A stretch of DNA of 64,000 nucleotides from Sneathiella chinensis (GCF_012720115.1 NZ_VNWN01000010.1:1-64000); one strand, 5' to 3'; counted from the first letter of the stretch, positions 7,855-17,372 are shown. Notes: generated from the letters alone by a model not told the origin. A program made the numbers and translations.

Positions 7855-8988
7855 ATGAAACTTGACCAGTTACCAACACCGAGCCTGATTTTGGATAAAA
7901 ACCGGCTGTCCTCCAATATACAAATGATGGGACGGAAATTTCAGGACGGAACTGTTACCCTGCGCCCACATCTGAAAACCTGCAAGTCCGCCGATGTCGC
8001 GCGAGAGATTTTCGCAGGTGGTAAAGGGGGCATCACCGTCTCAACCTTAAAAGAAGCCGAGTATTTTCTGGAAGCGGGCTATCAGGACATCCTGTATGCC
8101 GTGTCCATCGCCCCGCAGAAACTGGATCAGGTGAAAGCCTTGCAGGATCGGGGGGCCACGATGACCCTGCTTCTGGATGAGGCGGAAGTCGCCGCCGAGG
8201 TCAGCCGTATTGGCCTGTCCCTTGGCACCGTTTTCCCCTGCCTTATTGAAATTGACAGTGATGGGAAGCGGGCGGGCCTTACCCCTGACGATGCCGCCCT
8301 TATTGATGTCGCCCGGTTGTTGCATGCTGGCGAAGGGACGGACCTCGCCGGGGTCATGACCCATGCGGGCGGCTCATACGCCTGCCAGTCTGTGGACGGA
8401 ATCATCCAGATGGCAGAGCAGGAAAGGCTGGCCATCACCCAGGCCGCTGACAGGATTCGCGAGGCGGGTCTTCCTTGTCCCATTGTCAGTCTGGGATCGA
8501 CCCCCACCGCCACCTTCGGGAAAAGCCTTCAGGGTGTTACGGAAGTTCGGGCCGGGGTCTATGTCTTTCAGGATCTTGTCATGACAGCCCTTGGTGTCTG
8601 TACCCACAAGGATATCGCCATTTCGGTTCTGGCAACCGTCATCAGCCACAAGAAAGACCGAAACCGGTTACTGATCGATGCGGGCAGCCTTGCCCTGTCT
8701 GCCGATCCCGGCAAACCCAACCCCACAGGCAAACCACATTTCGGTCAGGTCTGCCGCATGGAGGACACGGCCCCACTGGACGGGCTGTGGGTCAATAGTT
8801 GCAATCAGGAACATGGCCTGATTTCGCTGGAAGGCAGTTCCTTTACCTGTGACGATTTCCCCGTTGGTACGCGCCTTCGCATTCTGCCGAACCATGCCTG
8901 TATCACGGCGGCGGCCTATTCCGAGTATCATGTGGTTGAGGGCGGGGATGACATCACGGCTGTCTGGCCCCGCTGCAACGGTTGGTAA
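7855..8988 (+). CDS. D-threonine aldolase / D-serine dehydratase-like PLP enzyme
   Basis: A 377-residue fold-type III PLP enzyme. The alanine-racemase-like N-terminal barrel contains RPHLKTCK, with Lys41 as the expected Schiff-base lysine (usual form RPHxKTHK). The C-terminal domain carries LPNHACITAAAY, whose His and Cys are the usual metal ligands in this family. Members cleave D-3-hydroxy amino acids (D-threonine aldolase, DSD1-type D-serine dehydratase, 3-hydroxyaspartate aldolase); the choice cannot be made here. The upstream frame reaches 7756, but MKLDQLPTPSL at 7855 is the normal family start. It is divergent from the glycosyltransferase and followed by riboswitch-controlled serine dehydratase. 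Confidence 0.85.
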   Translation: MKLDQLPTPSLILDKNRLSSNIQMMGRKFQDGTVTLRPHLKTCKSADVAREIFAGGKGGITVSTLKEAEYFLEAGYQDILYAVSIAPQKLDQVKALQDRGATMTLLLDEAEVAAEVSRIGLSLGTVFPCLIEIDSDGKRAGLTPDDAALIDVARLLHAGEGTDLAGVMTHAGGSYACQSVDGIIQMAEQERLAITQAADRIREAGLPCPIVSLGSTPTATFGKSLQGVTEVRAGVYVFQDLVMTALGVCTHKDIAISVLATVISHKKDRNRLLIDAGSLALSADPGKPNPTGKPHFGQVCRMEDTAPLDGLWVNSCNQEHGLISLEGSSFTCDDFPVGTRLRILPNHACITAAAYSEYHVVEGGDDITAVWPRCNGW

Positions 8989-9081
8989 AGCCCCCGGCTT
9001 TTACCAGCAGGCTTGACCTGCCCGGACCCGGCCCATACTCTATTTTCAATGCTGATACAGTCAGCATCCTTTTTTCTCCCT

Positions 9082-9248
9082 GGCGGGAGAGATCGGTCAC
9101 CCGACGCCGAAGGAGCAACCGCCCCGGAAACTCTCAGGCACCCGTACCGTCAGGCAGTGAAGGCTCTGGAGAGAGAGTGAAGGGACACTCCACCGAAGAG
9201 GTACCCGGTTTTCCGGTAATCTTTCAGGTACACGGACAGAGGGGGCAT
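9082..9248 (+). promoter_or_regulatory. tandem glycine riboswitch
   Basis: Two consecutive glycine aptamers. The first (about 9082-9157) has GGAGAGA, the core GCCGAAGGAGCAA and CTCTCAGGCA. The second (about 9160-9248) has GGAGAGAG, CACCGAAGAGGTA and CTTTCAGGTA, closing with ACAGAGGGG. These are the conserved purine-rich cores of the tandem class that binds glycine. A GCGGTC-N5-GACCGC hairpin (9260-9276) follows, then the GGGAGGTG ribosome binding site of sdaA. With no U tract, control is probably on translation or RNA stability. Usual targets are gcv genes; here the target is serine dehydratase. Confidence 0.92.
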
Positions 9249-9295
9249 CGTCTTGTATCGCGGTCCTGTTGACCGCATTAGGGAGGTGCCTGTTC

Positions 9296-10771
9296 ATGAG
9301 TAGTAAAAAAAGCAAAAGTCGGGGAAGCGTCACGCCTGTTGTTCCGCCGACACCAGGCCATCACACCCCCGTCCCCACCAGCCAGCTTGACCTTAATCTC
9401 AGCGTTACAGACCTCTATACCATCGGGATCGGCCCCTCCTCCTCCCATACGGTTGGTCCCATGCGGGCGGCCAAACGCTTTGTCGATTATCTGGCGTCCC
9501 GCGCCCTTCTTGAAACAACAAACCGGGTAATCGTGGAGTTGTTCGGCTCTCTCGCCCTGACCGGTCATGGGCATGGCACCGACATCGCCATTCTGGCTGG
9601 CCTGTCCGGGGAACGCCCCTCCCTGATTGATCCCGAAGCCATCGCCCCCCTTGTGTCCCGCATCCGGGAGACCCATTGCCTGCACCTTGGTGGCATACGG
9701 GACATTCCGTTTTTTGAAGACCAGAACCTGGTGTTTCAAAAGGACCAGATGCTGCCGGAGCATTCCAACGGCATGCGCTTTCACGCCTATTCAAAGGCTG
9801 GCGACCTGCTTGTCCAGAAGGATTACTTTTCTGTCGGCGGCGGCTATGTGGTGTCTCATGATGAAGGGGACCGGGCCGAAACCAAGGGGCACAACATCCG
9901 CCTGCCCCATCCGTTCACATCGGCGGCGGAGCTTCTGGCAATCGGTCAGGACACAGGCAAATCCATTGCCGATATCATGCGCGCCAACGAGGCCTGCTGG
10001 CGCAGCGACGCCGAAACCAATGACTTTCTGGACCGGGTAAGCACCGCCATGATCAACTGCATCCAGCGCGGATGCGAAACCAGCGGCATTTTGCCGGGCG
10101 GTCTGCAGGTCAAAAGACGGGCAGGGTCTCTGTACCGGGAACTGATGGACAATCCCGAACGGGCATCACGGGATCCGCTCACCGTTCTTGACTGGGTTAA
10201 TCTTTATGCGCTGGCGGTGAACGAGGAAAATGCCGCCGGGGGCCGGGTTGTGACCGCCCCCACCAACGGCGCCGCCGGGGTTATCCCTGCGGTTCTGAAA
10301 TATTATCAGCGTTTCTGCGTGGGCGCGACGATGGACGGCACCCGCAATTTCCTGCTGACCGCAGCGGCGATTGGCTCCATTTACAAGAAGCGGGCCTCTA
10401 TCTCTGCGGCCGAGGTTGGCTGTCAGGGCGAGGTCGGGGTGGCCTGTTCCATGGCGGCGGGGGCGCTCACCGCGGTTCTTGGCGGCACCAACGAACAGGT
10501 GGAAAACGCGGCGGAAATCGGCATGGAACATAATCTTGGCCTGACCTGCGATCCCATCGGGGGGCTGGTGCAAATCCCCTGCATTGAGAGAAACACCATG
10601 GGGGCCATGAAAGCCATCAACGCGGCCCGCCTCGCCCTTGCGGGGGATGGGACCCATGTTGTCTCCCTCGACGAGGTGATCGAAACCATGCGCCAGACCG
10701 GCGAAGACATGCTCAGCAAATACAAGGAGACCTCGCAAGGGGGCCTTGCGGTGAATGTGGTCGAATGCTGA
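9296..10771 (+). CDS. sdaA: L-serine ammonia-lyase (iron-sulfur L-serine dehydratase)
   Basis: A 491-residue single-chain L-serine dehydratase that deaminates serine to pyruvate and ammonia through an oxygen-sensitive [4Fe-4S] cluster. The beta domain carries [15 protein letters not shown], and GHGHGTD lies further on. The alpha domain carries the cysteine-rich stretches [19 protein letters not shown] and [16 protein letters not shown] and the [12 protein letters not shown] loop. A low-complexity extension of about 35 residues ([16 protein letters not shown]) precedes the domain. I use the ATG at 9296 because GGGAGGTG precedes it. The upstream tandem glycine riboswitch implies induction by excess glycine, which serine hydroxymethyltransferase can convert to serine. 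Confidence 0.95.
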   Translation: MSSKKSKSRGSVTPVVPPTPGHHTPVPTSQLDLNLSVTDLYTIGIGPSSSHTVGPMRAAKRFVDYLASRALLETTNRVIVELFGSLALTGHGHGTDIAILAGLSGERPSLIDPEAIAPLVSRIRETHCLHLGGIRDIPFFEDQNLVFQKDQMLPEHSNGMRFHAYSKAGDLLVQKDYFSVGGGYVVSHDEGDRAETKGHNIRLPHPFTSAAELLAIGQDTGKSIADIMRANEACWRSDAETNDFLDRVSTAMINCIQRGCETSGILPGGLQVKRRAGSLYRELMDNPERASRDPLTVLDWVNLYALAVNEENAAGGRVVTAPTNGAAGVIPAVLKYYQRFCVGATMDGTRNFLLTAAAIGSIYKKRASISAAEVGCQGEVGVACSMAAGALTAVLGGTNEQVENAAEIGMEHNLGLTCDPIGGLVQIPCIERNTMGAMKAINAARLALAGDGTHVVSLDEVIETMRQTGEDMLSKYKETSQGGLAVNVVEC

Positions 10772-10786
10772 GCCGTTCTTTTCCGC

Positions 10787-11638
10787 TTATTCGCCGGTCA
10801 GGATTTTCTGAACATAAACGGGCAGGACGAACGCCGCCTTGTGGATTTCCGGGGTGTAATATTCCGTTGTAATACCGGCGGCTTCAAACCGTTCGGCCAG
10901 TGTTTCAACGGCAATGGTGCGAAGGGCCGGGTTGTTGGTCGCCCAGCCAAAGGCCAACGGCCCGCCCACATAACTTGGAATACCCGCCATGAAGAAGCTG
11001 ACATCCGTGAACAGGGTTCCAAGCCGATCATAGCTGTTCTTCAGTTCATCCGCCTGCACGAACGGTACGCCGTTCTGCGTGGTGATGATCCCGCCTTCGG
11101 TCAGGCAGGATTTGCAGTCCGTATAGAATTCCTGGGTATAAAGAACCTCACCGGGGCCTTCGGGATCGGTGGAATCGATGATGATCACATCCCATGTCTC
11201 GTCGGTTTCCTTGACGAACATGCATCCGTCGGCCACCACGATGGTCATTCTTGGATCATCAAACGCCCCGCCATGAACAGTGGGGAAATACTCGCGGGAC
11301 AGATCAATAACCGTCCGGTCCAGATCCACCAGTGTCAGGTCGATCCCGTCATGTTGCAGAACCTGCCGTGCAGCGGCACCGTCACCGCCGCCAATGATCA
11401 GGACGCGCTTTACCGCGCCATGGGCCAGAATAGGCACATGGGCGAACATTTCATGATAGATAAACTCGTCATTTTCCGTGATTTGGATGGCACCATCCAA
11501 CGCCATGACACGGCCAAAACGGTTATTCTCGAAAATCATCAGGTCCTGATGCTCGGTCTTGTTGCGATACAGAACCTTGTTCACCTTCAGCGCCAGATTG
11601 ACGCCGCTGTGCAAACCTTCATCAAATACTTCGATCAA
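10787..11638 (-). CDS. speE: spermidine synthase
   Basis: A 283-residue polyamine aminopropyltransferase that moves the aminopropyl group of decarboxylated SAM to putrescine. The N-terminal beta domain (VLYRNKTEHQDLMIFEN) is followed by the Rossmann core with IIGGGDGAAAR (nucleotide-binding loop), DLDRTVIDLSREYFP and the gate region DSTDPEGPGEVLYT. Length is normal. Its start overlaps the stop of speD by four bases, so the two are translationally coupled and make the complete route from SAM plus putrescine to spermidine. Confidence 0.95.
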   Translation of the reverse strand: MIEVFDEGLHSGVNLALKVNKVLYRNKTEHQDLMIFENNRFGRVMALDGAIQITENDEFIYHEMFAHVPILAHGAVKRVLIIGGGDGAAARQVLQHDGIDLTLVDLDRTVIDLSREYFPTVHGGAFDDPRMTIVVADGCMFVKETDETWDVIIIDSTDPEGPGEVLYTQEFYTDCKSCLTEGGIITTQNGVPFVQADELKNSYDRLGTLFTDVSFFMAGIPSYVGGPLAFGWATNNPALRTIAVETLAERFEAAGITTEYYTPEIHKAAFVLPVYVQKILTGE

Positions 11639-12060
11639 GAGACAATCCCCCGCTTCAGTTCCGTAACCTGAATGCTTTCCGGTGAAAAGGCCCGCTTCAG
11701 GACAGGAATGGATTTATGAGGCTGGGCCTTGCCGCACATGAAGATATCAAGGGCCATATACCCTTCATCCGGCCAGCTATGGAAACTGATATGGCTTTCT
11801 GCCAGAACGGCCACACCGGACAAGCCGTTCGGCTCGAACGCGTGAATATGGAAATGCAGCAGCGTCGCTTCGGAAACCTCGATACATTCCCGCAAGGTAT
11901 CCTCGATCAAACGGGCATCATTGAGACCGGACGCCTGCCACAGATCAACGATCAAATGTGTACCGGCGAAGGTCAGGCCGTCTTTCTGAACGAAATAGCC
12001 CGGCTTGTCCTCTCTGTCGGAGGAAGACTTCATCTGAATGATTTTGGAAGGATCAGACAT
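11635..12060 (-). CDS. speD: S-adenosylmethionine decarboxylase proenzyme
   Basis: A 141-residue prokaryotic-type AdoMetDC. The self-cleavage motif ESHISFHSWPDEGY is present; cleavage before the Ser in this family makes the pyruvoyl group used to decarboxylate SAM. GTHLIVDLWQASGL and the later MCGKAQPHKSI stretch are typical. An N-terminal tail of about 28 residues precedes the usual start; no better internal start is evident. First gene of the speD-speE operon. Confidence 0.93.
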   Translation of the reverse strand: MSDPSKIIQMKSSSDREDKPGYFVQKDGLTFAGTHLIVDLWQASGLNDARLIEDTLRECIEVSEATLLHFHIHAFEPNGLSGVAVLAESHISFHSWPDEGYMALDIFMCGKAQPHKSIPVLKRAFSPESIQVTELKRGIVS

Positions 12061-12278
12061 GGAATTATCGCCAAATTCACAAGAGAATACTTAAAAAATG
12101 TTGGCGCGTTATCGCCGAACTGCCCCCTGAATACAAGTAAAAAAGAACGCATCCAGCGGCCCTGAAAACCGCTTCCGGCGGGCCCCGCAAGCGGGCCAAC
12201 GGTTGACCTTGTATTTTTTCTCCTATTTCATCATGCAGGGGGATAGCCCGAAACAGTCATAAGACAGGGAGGTTTTCA

Positions 12279-12758
12279 ATGATCAAAGGACTGCACCACA
12301 ACGCATACCGATGCCGCAACTCGGAAGAAACACGCCAGTTCTATGAAGATTTTCTGGGTCTGCCACTGGCCGAAGCCTTTCCCATCCTTGAAACCAAAAC
12401 CGGTAACGAGACCGAGGCCCTGCATACCTTCTATCGGCTGGATGATGGTTCCTTCCTTGCCTTCTTCGAGGTGCCGGGCATGCCCTTCACTTTCAAGAAG
12501 CAGCATGACTTTGATCTGCATATCGCCCTGGAGGTAGAGATGGAAGACCTGTTCTTCCTGTTTGAAAAAGGAAAGGCCCAAGGCATCGAGACCCGTGGCA
12601 TTTCCGATCATGGCTTCATCAAATCCATTTATTTCCGCGACCCCAACGGATATGTGATCGAGCTGAGCGCCAAGATCCCCGAAAAGACACCGGCCGAGGA
12701 TGTCGCAGAACGCGAGGCCCGTGAAGCCCTGAAAGAATGGACCGCCGCGCATCCCTGA
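12279..12758 (+). CDS. VOC-family (glyoxalase/dioxygenase fold) protein
   Basis: A 159-residue vicinal-oxygen-chelate protein. It begins IKGLHHNAYRCRNSEETRQFYEDFLG, and the second half holds YFRDPNGYVIELSAK, the usual metal-ligand Glu region. Residues His5 and Glu in VIELS are candidate ligands. The family includes lactoylglutathione lyases and extradiol dioxygenases; which applies is unclear. The gene is monocistronic, with AGG upstream of the ATG. CutA follows 170 bases later on the same strand. Confidence 0.82.
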   Translation: MIKGLHHNAYRCRNSEETRQFYEDFLGLPLAEAFPILETKTGNETEALHTFYRLDDGSFLAFFEVPGMPFTFKKQHDFDLHIALEVEMEDLFFLFEKGKAQGIETRGISDHGFIKSIYFRDPNGYVIELSAKIPEKTPAEDVAEREAREALKEWTAAHP

Positions 12759-12927
12759 TCGCCCCTGCACGGCCGCGACCAGATACACACAAGGCCAGAA
12801 TATCCTTTTTATGACAGGGCACCCCGCATTCAGGTGAAAGCGGGTTCCCCCGCCCCCTCTTCTTCCTGTATCCTCTGGTTCCTGCAACTCTTTCTTTTGT
12901 GAGGCTTTGGTGAGCAAGGAACCCGCC

Positions 12928-13269
12928 ATGAAAATTCTTGATGTTTGGATCAATTGCCCGGACATGGAAACCGCCGACGAGATTGCCAATGCCCTGCTCA
13001 TGGAACGGCTTGCCGCCTGCGTCAACATCATCGGCGAGATTGACAGCCTGTTTCACTGGGAAGGGGATATCGAATCCGAAACGGAAATTGCCCTGCTGGT
13101 CAAGACACGCGAAGACCTGTTCGACAAGGTCTGTACGCTGGTGGAAAGACTTCACCCCTATGATGTTCCGGGGATCACGGGAATGCCCGTCAGCCATGTG
13201 AACCCGGCCTACAAACGCTGGGTGATTGAGGAAACCGGCACCCCCGGCAGTTCCTACAAACCGCATTAA
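12928..13269 (+). CDS. cutA: CutA1-family divalent-ion tolerance protein
   Basis: A 113-residue CutA1 homolog, a small trimeric ferredoxin-like-fold protein. Family stretches are ANALLMERLAACVNI, the FHWEGDIESETEIALLVKT segment and HPYDVPGITGMPV. E. coli CutA was linked to copper tolerance, but the molecular role remains uncertain. The frame is open from 12907; the ATG at 12928 has AAGGA upstream and matches the family start. Confidence 0.92.
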   Translation: MKILDVWINCPDMETADEIANALLMERLAACVNIIGEIDSLFHWEGDIESETEIALLVKTREDLFDKVCTLVERLHPYDVPGITGMPVSHVNPAYKRWVIEETGTPGSSYKPH

Positions 13270-13302
13270 GCCGTAAAGAAGGCCGGGCCCCCTCGCCCGT
13301 TC

Positions 13303-13920
13303 CTACTTCCCGTCTCCGCTGTTTTCGAACGAACGGGCATCCAGTGCCTCGGCAATCTGGTCGCCCATTTTAAGGGTACGGATGATGACCGGCATGGCCA
13401 CGGCAAAAAGGCTGCGATCCAGCCCGCGTACCCTTTGCGCTTCCCGCACCTCGTGGGTAATTGACACGATTACGGGGATAAACCGGATGGCAAGGGACAG
13501 GGCAAGGCTGACTTTCTCTATGGGGACCCAGCGCCGCACCGGTTTCAGACATGCTTCAATCGCCGCCACCATTTCGGAGGTCGGGGTCGTCAGGGTTACC
13601 AGCGCCGCAGCAAGGATCAGGGCCGCAAAGCGCGCCACAATCAGAACAGCATATTCCGGTGATGTCAGGAAAATCTGGGCCAGAAAAATGATGACCAGCA
13701 ACAAAAGGGCCGGCCTCACCTGATCCCAAAGGGTTGCAAGCGAGAAGCGGGCCAGCCGATACAGCATCATCACACAGGCCAGACTGACAACAATCAGGTC
13801 CAGACGTTCAAACCAGAAAAGCGCACTGCCAAGCACAACAAGAAACAGGAGCTTCCACCCCGCCCGGATACCATGCAGGACCGATCCGGTTTCCTGATAG
13901 GTACTCAGCATTCTTCGCAC
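13303..13920 (-). CDS. bioN: biotin ECF transporter transmembrane (T) component
   Basis: A 205-residue EcfT/CbiQ-type membrane protein with several hydrophobic helices in the first half (LLFLVVLGSALFWF, LLLLVIIFLAQIFLT) and the conserved Ala-Arg-Gly-like coupling segment (EAQRVRGLD). It couples the BioM ATPase to the biotin-binding BioY. Its 5' end overlaps bioM by 16 bases, so both are in one transcript with bioY. Confidence 0.9.
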   Translation of the reverse strand: MRRMLSTYQETGSVLHGIRAGWKLLFLVVLGSALFWFERLDLIVVSLACVMMLYRLARFSLATLWDQVRPALLLLVIIFLAQIFLTSPEYAVLIVARFAALILAAALVTLTTPTSEMVAAIEACLKPVRRWVPIEKVSLALSLAIRFIPVIVSITHEVREAQRVRGLDRSLFAVAMPVIIRTLKMGDQIAEALDARSFENSGDGK

Positions 13921-14585
13921 ACCTGCTGATACCGGGCGATAACCGCCTCGGGCGCACCATCGTCAAACAGGCGCCCCTCATGGAAACACAAGACCCGGTC
14001 AAAGGCGGACAGCAGGTCCAGATCATGGGTAATCATCACCACGGACTGTTCCATGTCTGATACCGCCTGCATCAGGCGCCGCTTGTTTCGAAGGTCGAGA
14101 AGCGTGGTCGGTTCATCCATCACGATCAAGCGGGGGTTCATGACGGCAACACCGATCAGGGCAATCATCTGCTTTTCGCCGCCGCTCAGTTCATGGGTAC
14201 GGCGGTCGATCAGATGCTGAAGCCGAAAGCGTTCCAGCGCCCGTTCCACCTGAACCGGGATATCCGCCTTGGCAAGGCCCAGATTCTTGAGGCCAAAGGC
14301 CAGATCTTCGCGAACAATGGGATAGACAATCTGGTTTTCCGGGTTCTGAAAGACAAAGCCAACCTGCCGGCGCACGTCCTTACCGGACTTTGCGGTATCC
14401 ATCCCGCCAACCGTGACCGCGCCTTCGGTCGGAAGCTGCAACCCGTTCAGCAACCGGGCAAATGTGCTTTTCCCCGATCCGTTCAGTCCGATCACCCCGA
14501 TCCGCTTTTCGGTCAGGGCAAGGTTCAGGTCCTGCAGGACCCTGCGTCCCTCAAAACGGACAGATACATTTTCCAGTTCAATCAT
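13905..14585 (-). CDS. bioM: biotin ECF transporter ATP-binding (A) component
   Basis: A 226-residue ABC ATPase. Walker A is GLNGSGKS (33-40), the Q loop lies in FVFQNPENQI, the signature is LSGGEKQM, and Walker B is RLIVMDEPTT. The Q-loop form FQNPENQ is characteristic of energy-coupling-factor ATPases. It works as a subunit under BioN and BioY to import biotin across the inner membrane. Confidence 0.92.
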   Translation of the reverse strand: MIELENVSVRFEGRRVLQDLNLALTEKRIGVIGLNGSGKSTFARLLNGLQLPTEGAVTVGGMDTAKSGKDVRRQVGFVFQNPENQIVYPIVREDLAFGLKNLGLAKADIPVQVERALERFRLQHLIDRRTHELSGGEKQMIALIGVAVMNPRLIVMDEPTTLLDLRNKRRLMQAVSDMEQSVVMITHDLDLLSAFDRVLCFHEGRLFDDGAPEAVIARYQQVCEEC

Positions 14586-14639
14586 GACGCCCCTGCGGTC
14601 AAACGGCGGCCCCTGTCCGGCGCCGCCGATTTCCCTATC

Positions 14640-15185
14640 CTATCGGTTGATCAGGGGATAGGATCGCTTGACGGTCAGGATAACCGCCGTTGCAACCACC
14701 ATCTTGACGGCATCCCCCGGAATATAGGCAACGGAACCGAAAAACGCCTTTTCAAACGGAATACCTGCCACAACCGCCAACCACGGAATACCGATGGCAT
14801 AGAGCAGGAAAATACCGGCCACCGTCAGGGTCGCGGCCACATTGAACACGTTCAGGCGATCCCAGAATGCCTCAATGGCAAGACCGATGATAAAGGCACA
14901 GATCACCCAACCATAGATAAAGCCGGCGGAAGGTCCTGCAAAAGCGGCAAGTCCCCCCCGGCCACCGGACAGCAACGGCAAACCTACAGCGACAAGAACA
15001 AGGAACAGGATGATCGACAGCGCCCCGCGCCGTGCCCCCAGAATACCCCCTGCCAGCATGATCCCCATGGACTGGGCCGTAATCGGGACCCCGCCAAGGG
15101 CCGGAATACTGATCGGCGGAAACACACCCAACGCTGCCATCAGGGCGGCGAACAGGGCGATATAGACAATATCATTCGTCTTCAT
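14640..15185 (-). CDS. bioY: biotin-binding S component
   Basis: A 181-residue integral membrane protein of the BioY family, with about six hydrophobic helices. The hallmark region GGVPITAQSMGIMLAGGILG is followed by the FAGPSAGFIYGW segment. BioY binds biotin and, with BioM and BioN, forms the high-affinity importer; biotin synthesis genes are not in the window. The frame reaches 15239, but the ATG at 15185 has AGGAAG nine bases upstream and is the family start. I found no clear BioR box upstream. Confidence 0.92.
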   Translation of the reverse strand: MKTNDIVYIALFAALMAALGVFPPISIPALGGVPITAQSMGIMLAGGILGARRGALSIILFLVLVAVGLPLLSGGRGGLAAFAGPSAGFIYGWVICAFIIGLAIEAFWDRLNVFNVAATLTVAGIFLLYAIGIPWLAVVAGIPFEKAFFGSVAYIPGDAVKMVVATAVILTVKRSYPLINR

Positions 15186-15484
15186 GAATTTATACTTCCT
15201 GAATACCAGTCCGGCATTTGCCAACCGGACAAGGGACAACTCGCACTCAATTTACTGTTATCGGCACACCCGAAAACCGGTTTCTCGGCCTTCCCAAACG
15301 GTGCCGCCTGCGCGACGGAATATGCTTTTCTTAGTCGCAGTTCCCGCCTGTTGTCCAGCCATTTCAGCAGGCTGGGCAACGCCGGGAGGCGCAAAATAAG
15401 CCCGGAATACGTCCGGAATAAGTCCTGAATAACAAACGGATCTTTCCCTGTACCGGGCGCGTTCTCCAACGCCCATACAGCAAA
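15186..15484. other. intergenic leader of the bioYMN operon
   Basis: About 300 bases without a supportable gene. It should contain the bioY promoter. No TTATNNATAA-type BioR site and no riboswitch were recognised. Confidence 0.4.
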
Positions 15485-15513
15485 AAGGCGGCTGGAATAT
15501 TCCAAGCCGCCTT
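15485..15513 (-). terminator. terminator of the TRAP-1 operon
   Basis: Inverted repeat with AAGGCGGC and GCCGCCTT arms around a palindromic GGAATATTCC centre. On the minus strand it runs into CCTTTTTGC, a standard intrinsic terminator, 36 bases after the dctM stop. Confidence 0.75.
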
Positions 15514-15548
15514 CTATCTGCATCCAACCGAAAGGCGATTACGCCTGA

Positions 15549-16865
15549 TCAGTTTCCGCTGACCTTGTTCGGCAGCCAGGTCACAATGTCGGGAACCAGC
15601 ATGAACAGGATCAGAACCAGAACCTGCAAGGCGAAGAACGGGATGACCCCCTTATAGACCTGACCGATCCCGATAGACTTGGGCAGCACCCCTTTCAGGT
15701 AGAACAGGGTGTACCCAAAGGGTGGCGTGATATAGGCCATCTGGGCGGTAATCAGGAACAGGACGCCGAACCAGATCAGATCGAAATCCAGCACCTTGAC
15801 GATTGGCAGGAAGACGGGAACACACAGCAGGATAATCCCGATTTCATCCAGAAACAGTCCGAGGAAAATCAGGACCAACAACATGGCCCCCAGAATGATC
15901 CAGCGGGACGCCTCCATTTCCTCGACAAAATTGAGGATGGAATCGGCACCGCCCGTAGCAACAAAAACCGAGATGAAAGCCCGTGCCCCGATGGTGATCC
16001 ACAGGATCATGGCCGTTACCCGAAGGGTGTCGGTTGCCGCTTCTGACAGGTGAACCCGTTTCAACCGCCCGGAAACCGCAGCGGAGAACAGCGCCCCCAA
16101 CACACCAACAGCGGCGGCCTCCGTGGGGGTGGCCAGTCCCATGTAAATGGTACCGAGCACACTGAAGATGACCAGCGCTGGCAGGATCAGGGTTTTCAGG
16201 GATGCCAGTTTTTCGGACAGCGGGATTTCCTCCTGCTGCGGAGGCAGCGGGGCAATCTCAGGGTTAAGGCGGGCCCGGATATAAATATAAAGGCTATAGG
16301 TCGCGGCAAGGATGATGCCCGGAACCACCCCGGCGATGAACATCTTGCCAATGGAGACCTGCGCCGTGATGGCATAAACGATCGTCACCACGGACGGCGG
16401 TATCAGAATACCCAGCGTCCCGCCCGCACAGATCGCGCCCAGCGCCAGCGGCTGATTGTATTTCCGCTCCAGCATGGAAGGAAGGGCCAGAATGCCCATG
16501 GCCGCCACAGCCGCCCCGACCACACCGGTCATGGCCGCCATGATGGTACAGATCACAATGGTTCCGACCGCCAGCCCCCCATGCAGCCCGGAAAACCATT
16601 TTTCCATGGCGCCGTAGAGATCCTCGATAATATCGGATTTCTGAAGGATTGCCGCCATCAGGATATAGAGCGGGATCGCCATCAGGGATTCCGAGGTCAT
16701 GGTCTCGAACGTGTTGAGAACCGCAACCACCAGCGCACTGGGCCCCCACAGCAGGATCGTCGACAGGAAGGCAATCGCGCCCAACACGAAAGCCAGCGCC
16801 GCGCCGGACAGCATGAACAGGATCAGGGCACTGAACATGAACAGAAGAACGAATGACGATTCCAT
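15549..16865 (-). CDS. dctM: TRAP transporter large permease (TRAP-1 DctM)
   Basis: A 438-residue DctM-type 12-helix permease driving sodium- or proton-coupled uptake. Family stretches are AAMTGVVGAAVAAMGILALPSML, GGTLGILIPPSVVTIVYA and FLDEIGIILLCVPVFLPIV; the C-terminus has FLITAQMAYITPPFGY. It overlaps dctQ by one base (TGATG). Last gene of the HMG-CoA reductase-dctP-dctQ-dctM transcript. Confidence 0.93.
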   Translation of the reverse strand: MESSFVLLFMFSALILFMLSGAALAFVLGAIAFLSTILLWGPSALVVAVLNTFETMTSESLMAIPLYILMAAILQKSDIIEDLYGAMEKWFSGLHGGLAVGTIVICTIMAAMTGVVGAAVAAMGILALPSMLERKYNQPLALGAICAGGTLGILIPPSVVTIVYAITAQVSIGKMFIAGVVPGIILAATYSLYIYIRARLNPEIAPLPPQQEEIPLSEKLASLKTLILPALVIFSVLGTIYMGLATPTEAAAVGVLGALFSAAVSGRLKRVHLSEAATDTLRVTAMILWITIGARAFISVFVATGGADSILNFVEEMEASRWIILGAMLLVLIFLGLFLDEIGIILLCVPVFLPIVKVLDFDLIWFGVLFLITAQMAYITPPFGYTLFYLKGVLPKSIGIGQVYKGVIPFFALQVLVLILFMLVPDIVTWLPNKVSGN

Positions 16866-17356
16866 CAGTTCCCTCCCTTCCCGCGAAGATGCAGGATTAT
16901 TTCACTGAGGGCCTGAAGGCACAGCAGAAATGCCGCCAGTGGCAGCGCCGCCTTGTTCGGCCAGATCACCGGGTTCCAGGCGGAAAAGGTTGTTTCGCCA
17001 TATTCAAAGGATTGAACCGCCTGCGGGAAACTGAACCAGAGCAGGATCGCCCCGAACAGAAAGGCAAGCAGCATTCCGACAATGATCAGGATATTCTTGA
17101 GTTTGCCTGTCGCACGGGCGCTGAGAATATCAACCGCCACATGCCCCCCGATATGGAGCAGATAAGGCCCCCCCAGCAGGAAATAGGGGCCGAAAATCAG
17201 GGTTGCCAGTTCCGGTGCCCACGATGTCGGGGCCGTCAGGGTATAGCGGGCAATCACTTCATAGATCATCAGGCCGGCAACGGCATAAACCGCCCATTTG
17301 ACAGCCGTGAACAACATGCTGTTGACGGAGGTAACCGCCGTGGCAAATGCAATCAT
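16865..17356 (-). CDS. dctQ: TRAP transporter small permease (TRAP-1 DctQ)
   Basis: A 163-residue, four-helix DctQ-type protein. It has the family pattern YEVIARYTLTAPTSWAPELATLIFG followed by GGPYLLHIGGHVAVDIL. It pairs with the large permease in the inner membrane. It is separated from dctP by a short spacer with a strong hairpin at 17373. Confidence 0.9.
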   Translation of the reverse strand: MIAFATAVTSVNSMLFTAVKWAVYAVAGLMIYEVIARYTLTAPTSWAPELATLIFGPYFLLGGPYLLHIGGHVAVDILSARATGKLKNILIIVGMLLAFLFGAILLWFSFPQAVQSFEYGETTFSAWNPVIWPNKAALPLAAFLLCLQALSEIILHLRGKGGN

Positions 17357-17372
17357 GGATATGCTTTCGAAG

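Noticed and set aside
13303-15185. A cobalt/nickel ECF importer instead of a biotin one
   Set aside because: The S component is clearly BioY-like, so the EcfA and EcfT proteins are assigned as BioM and BioN.
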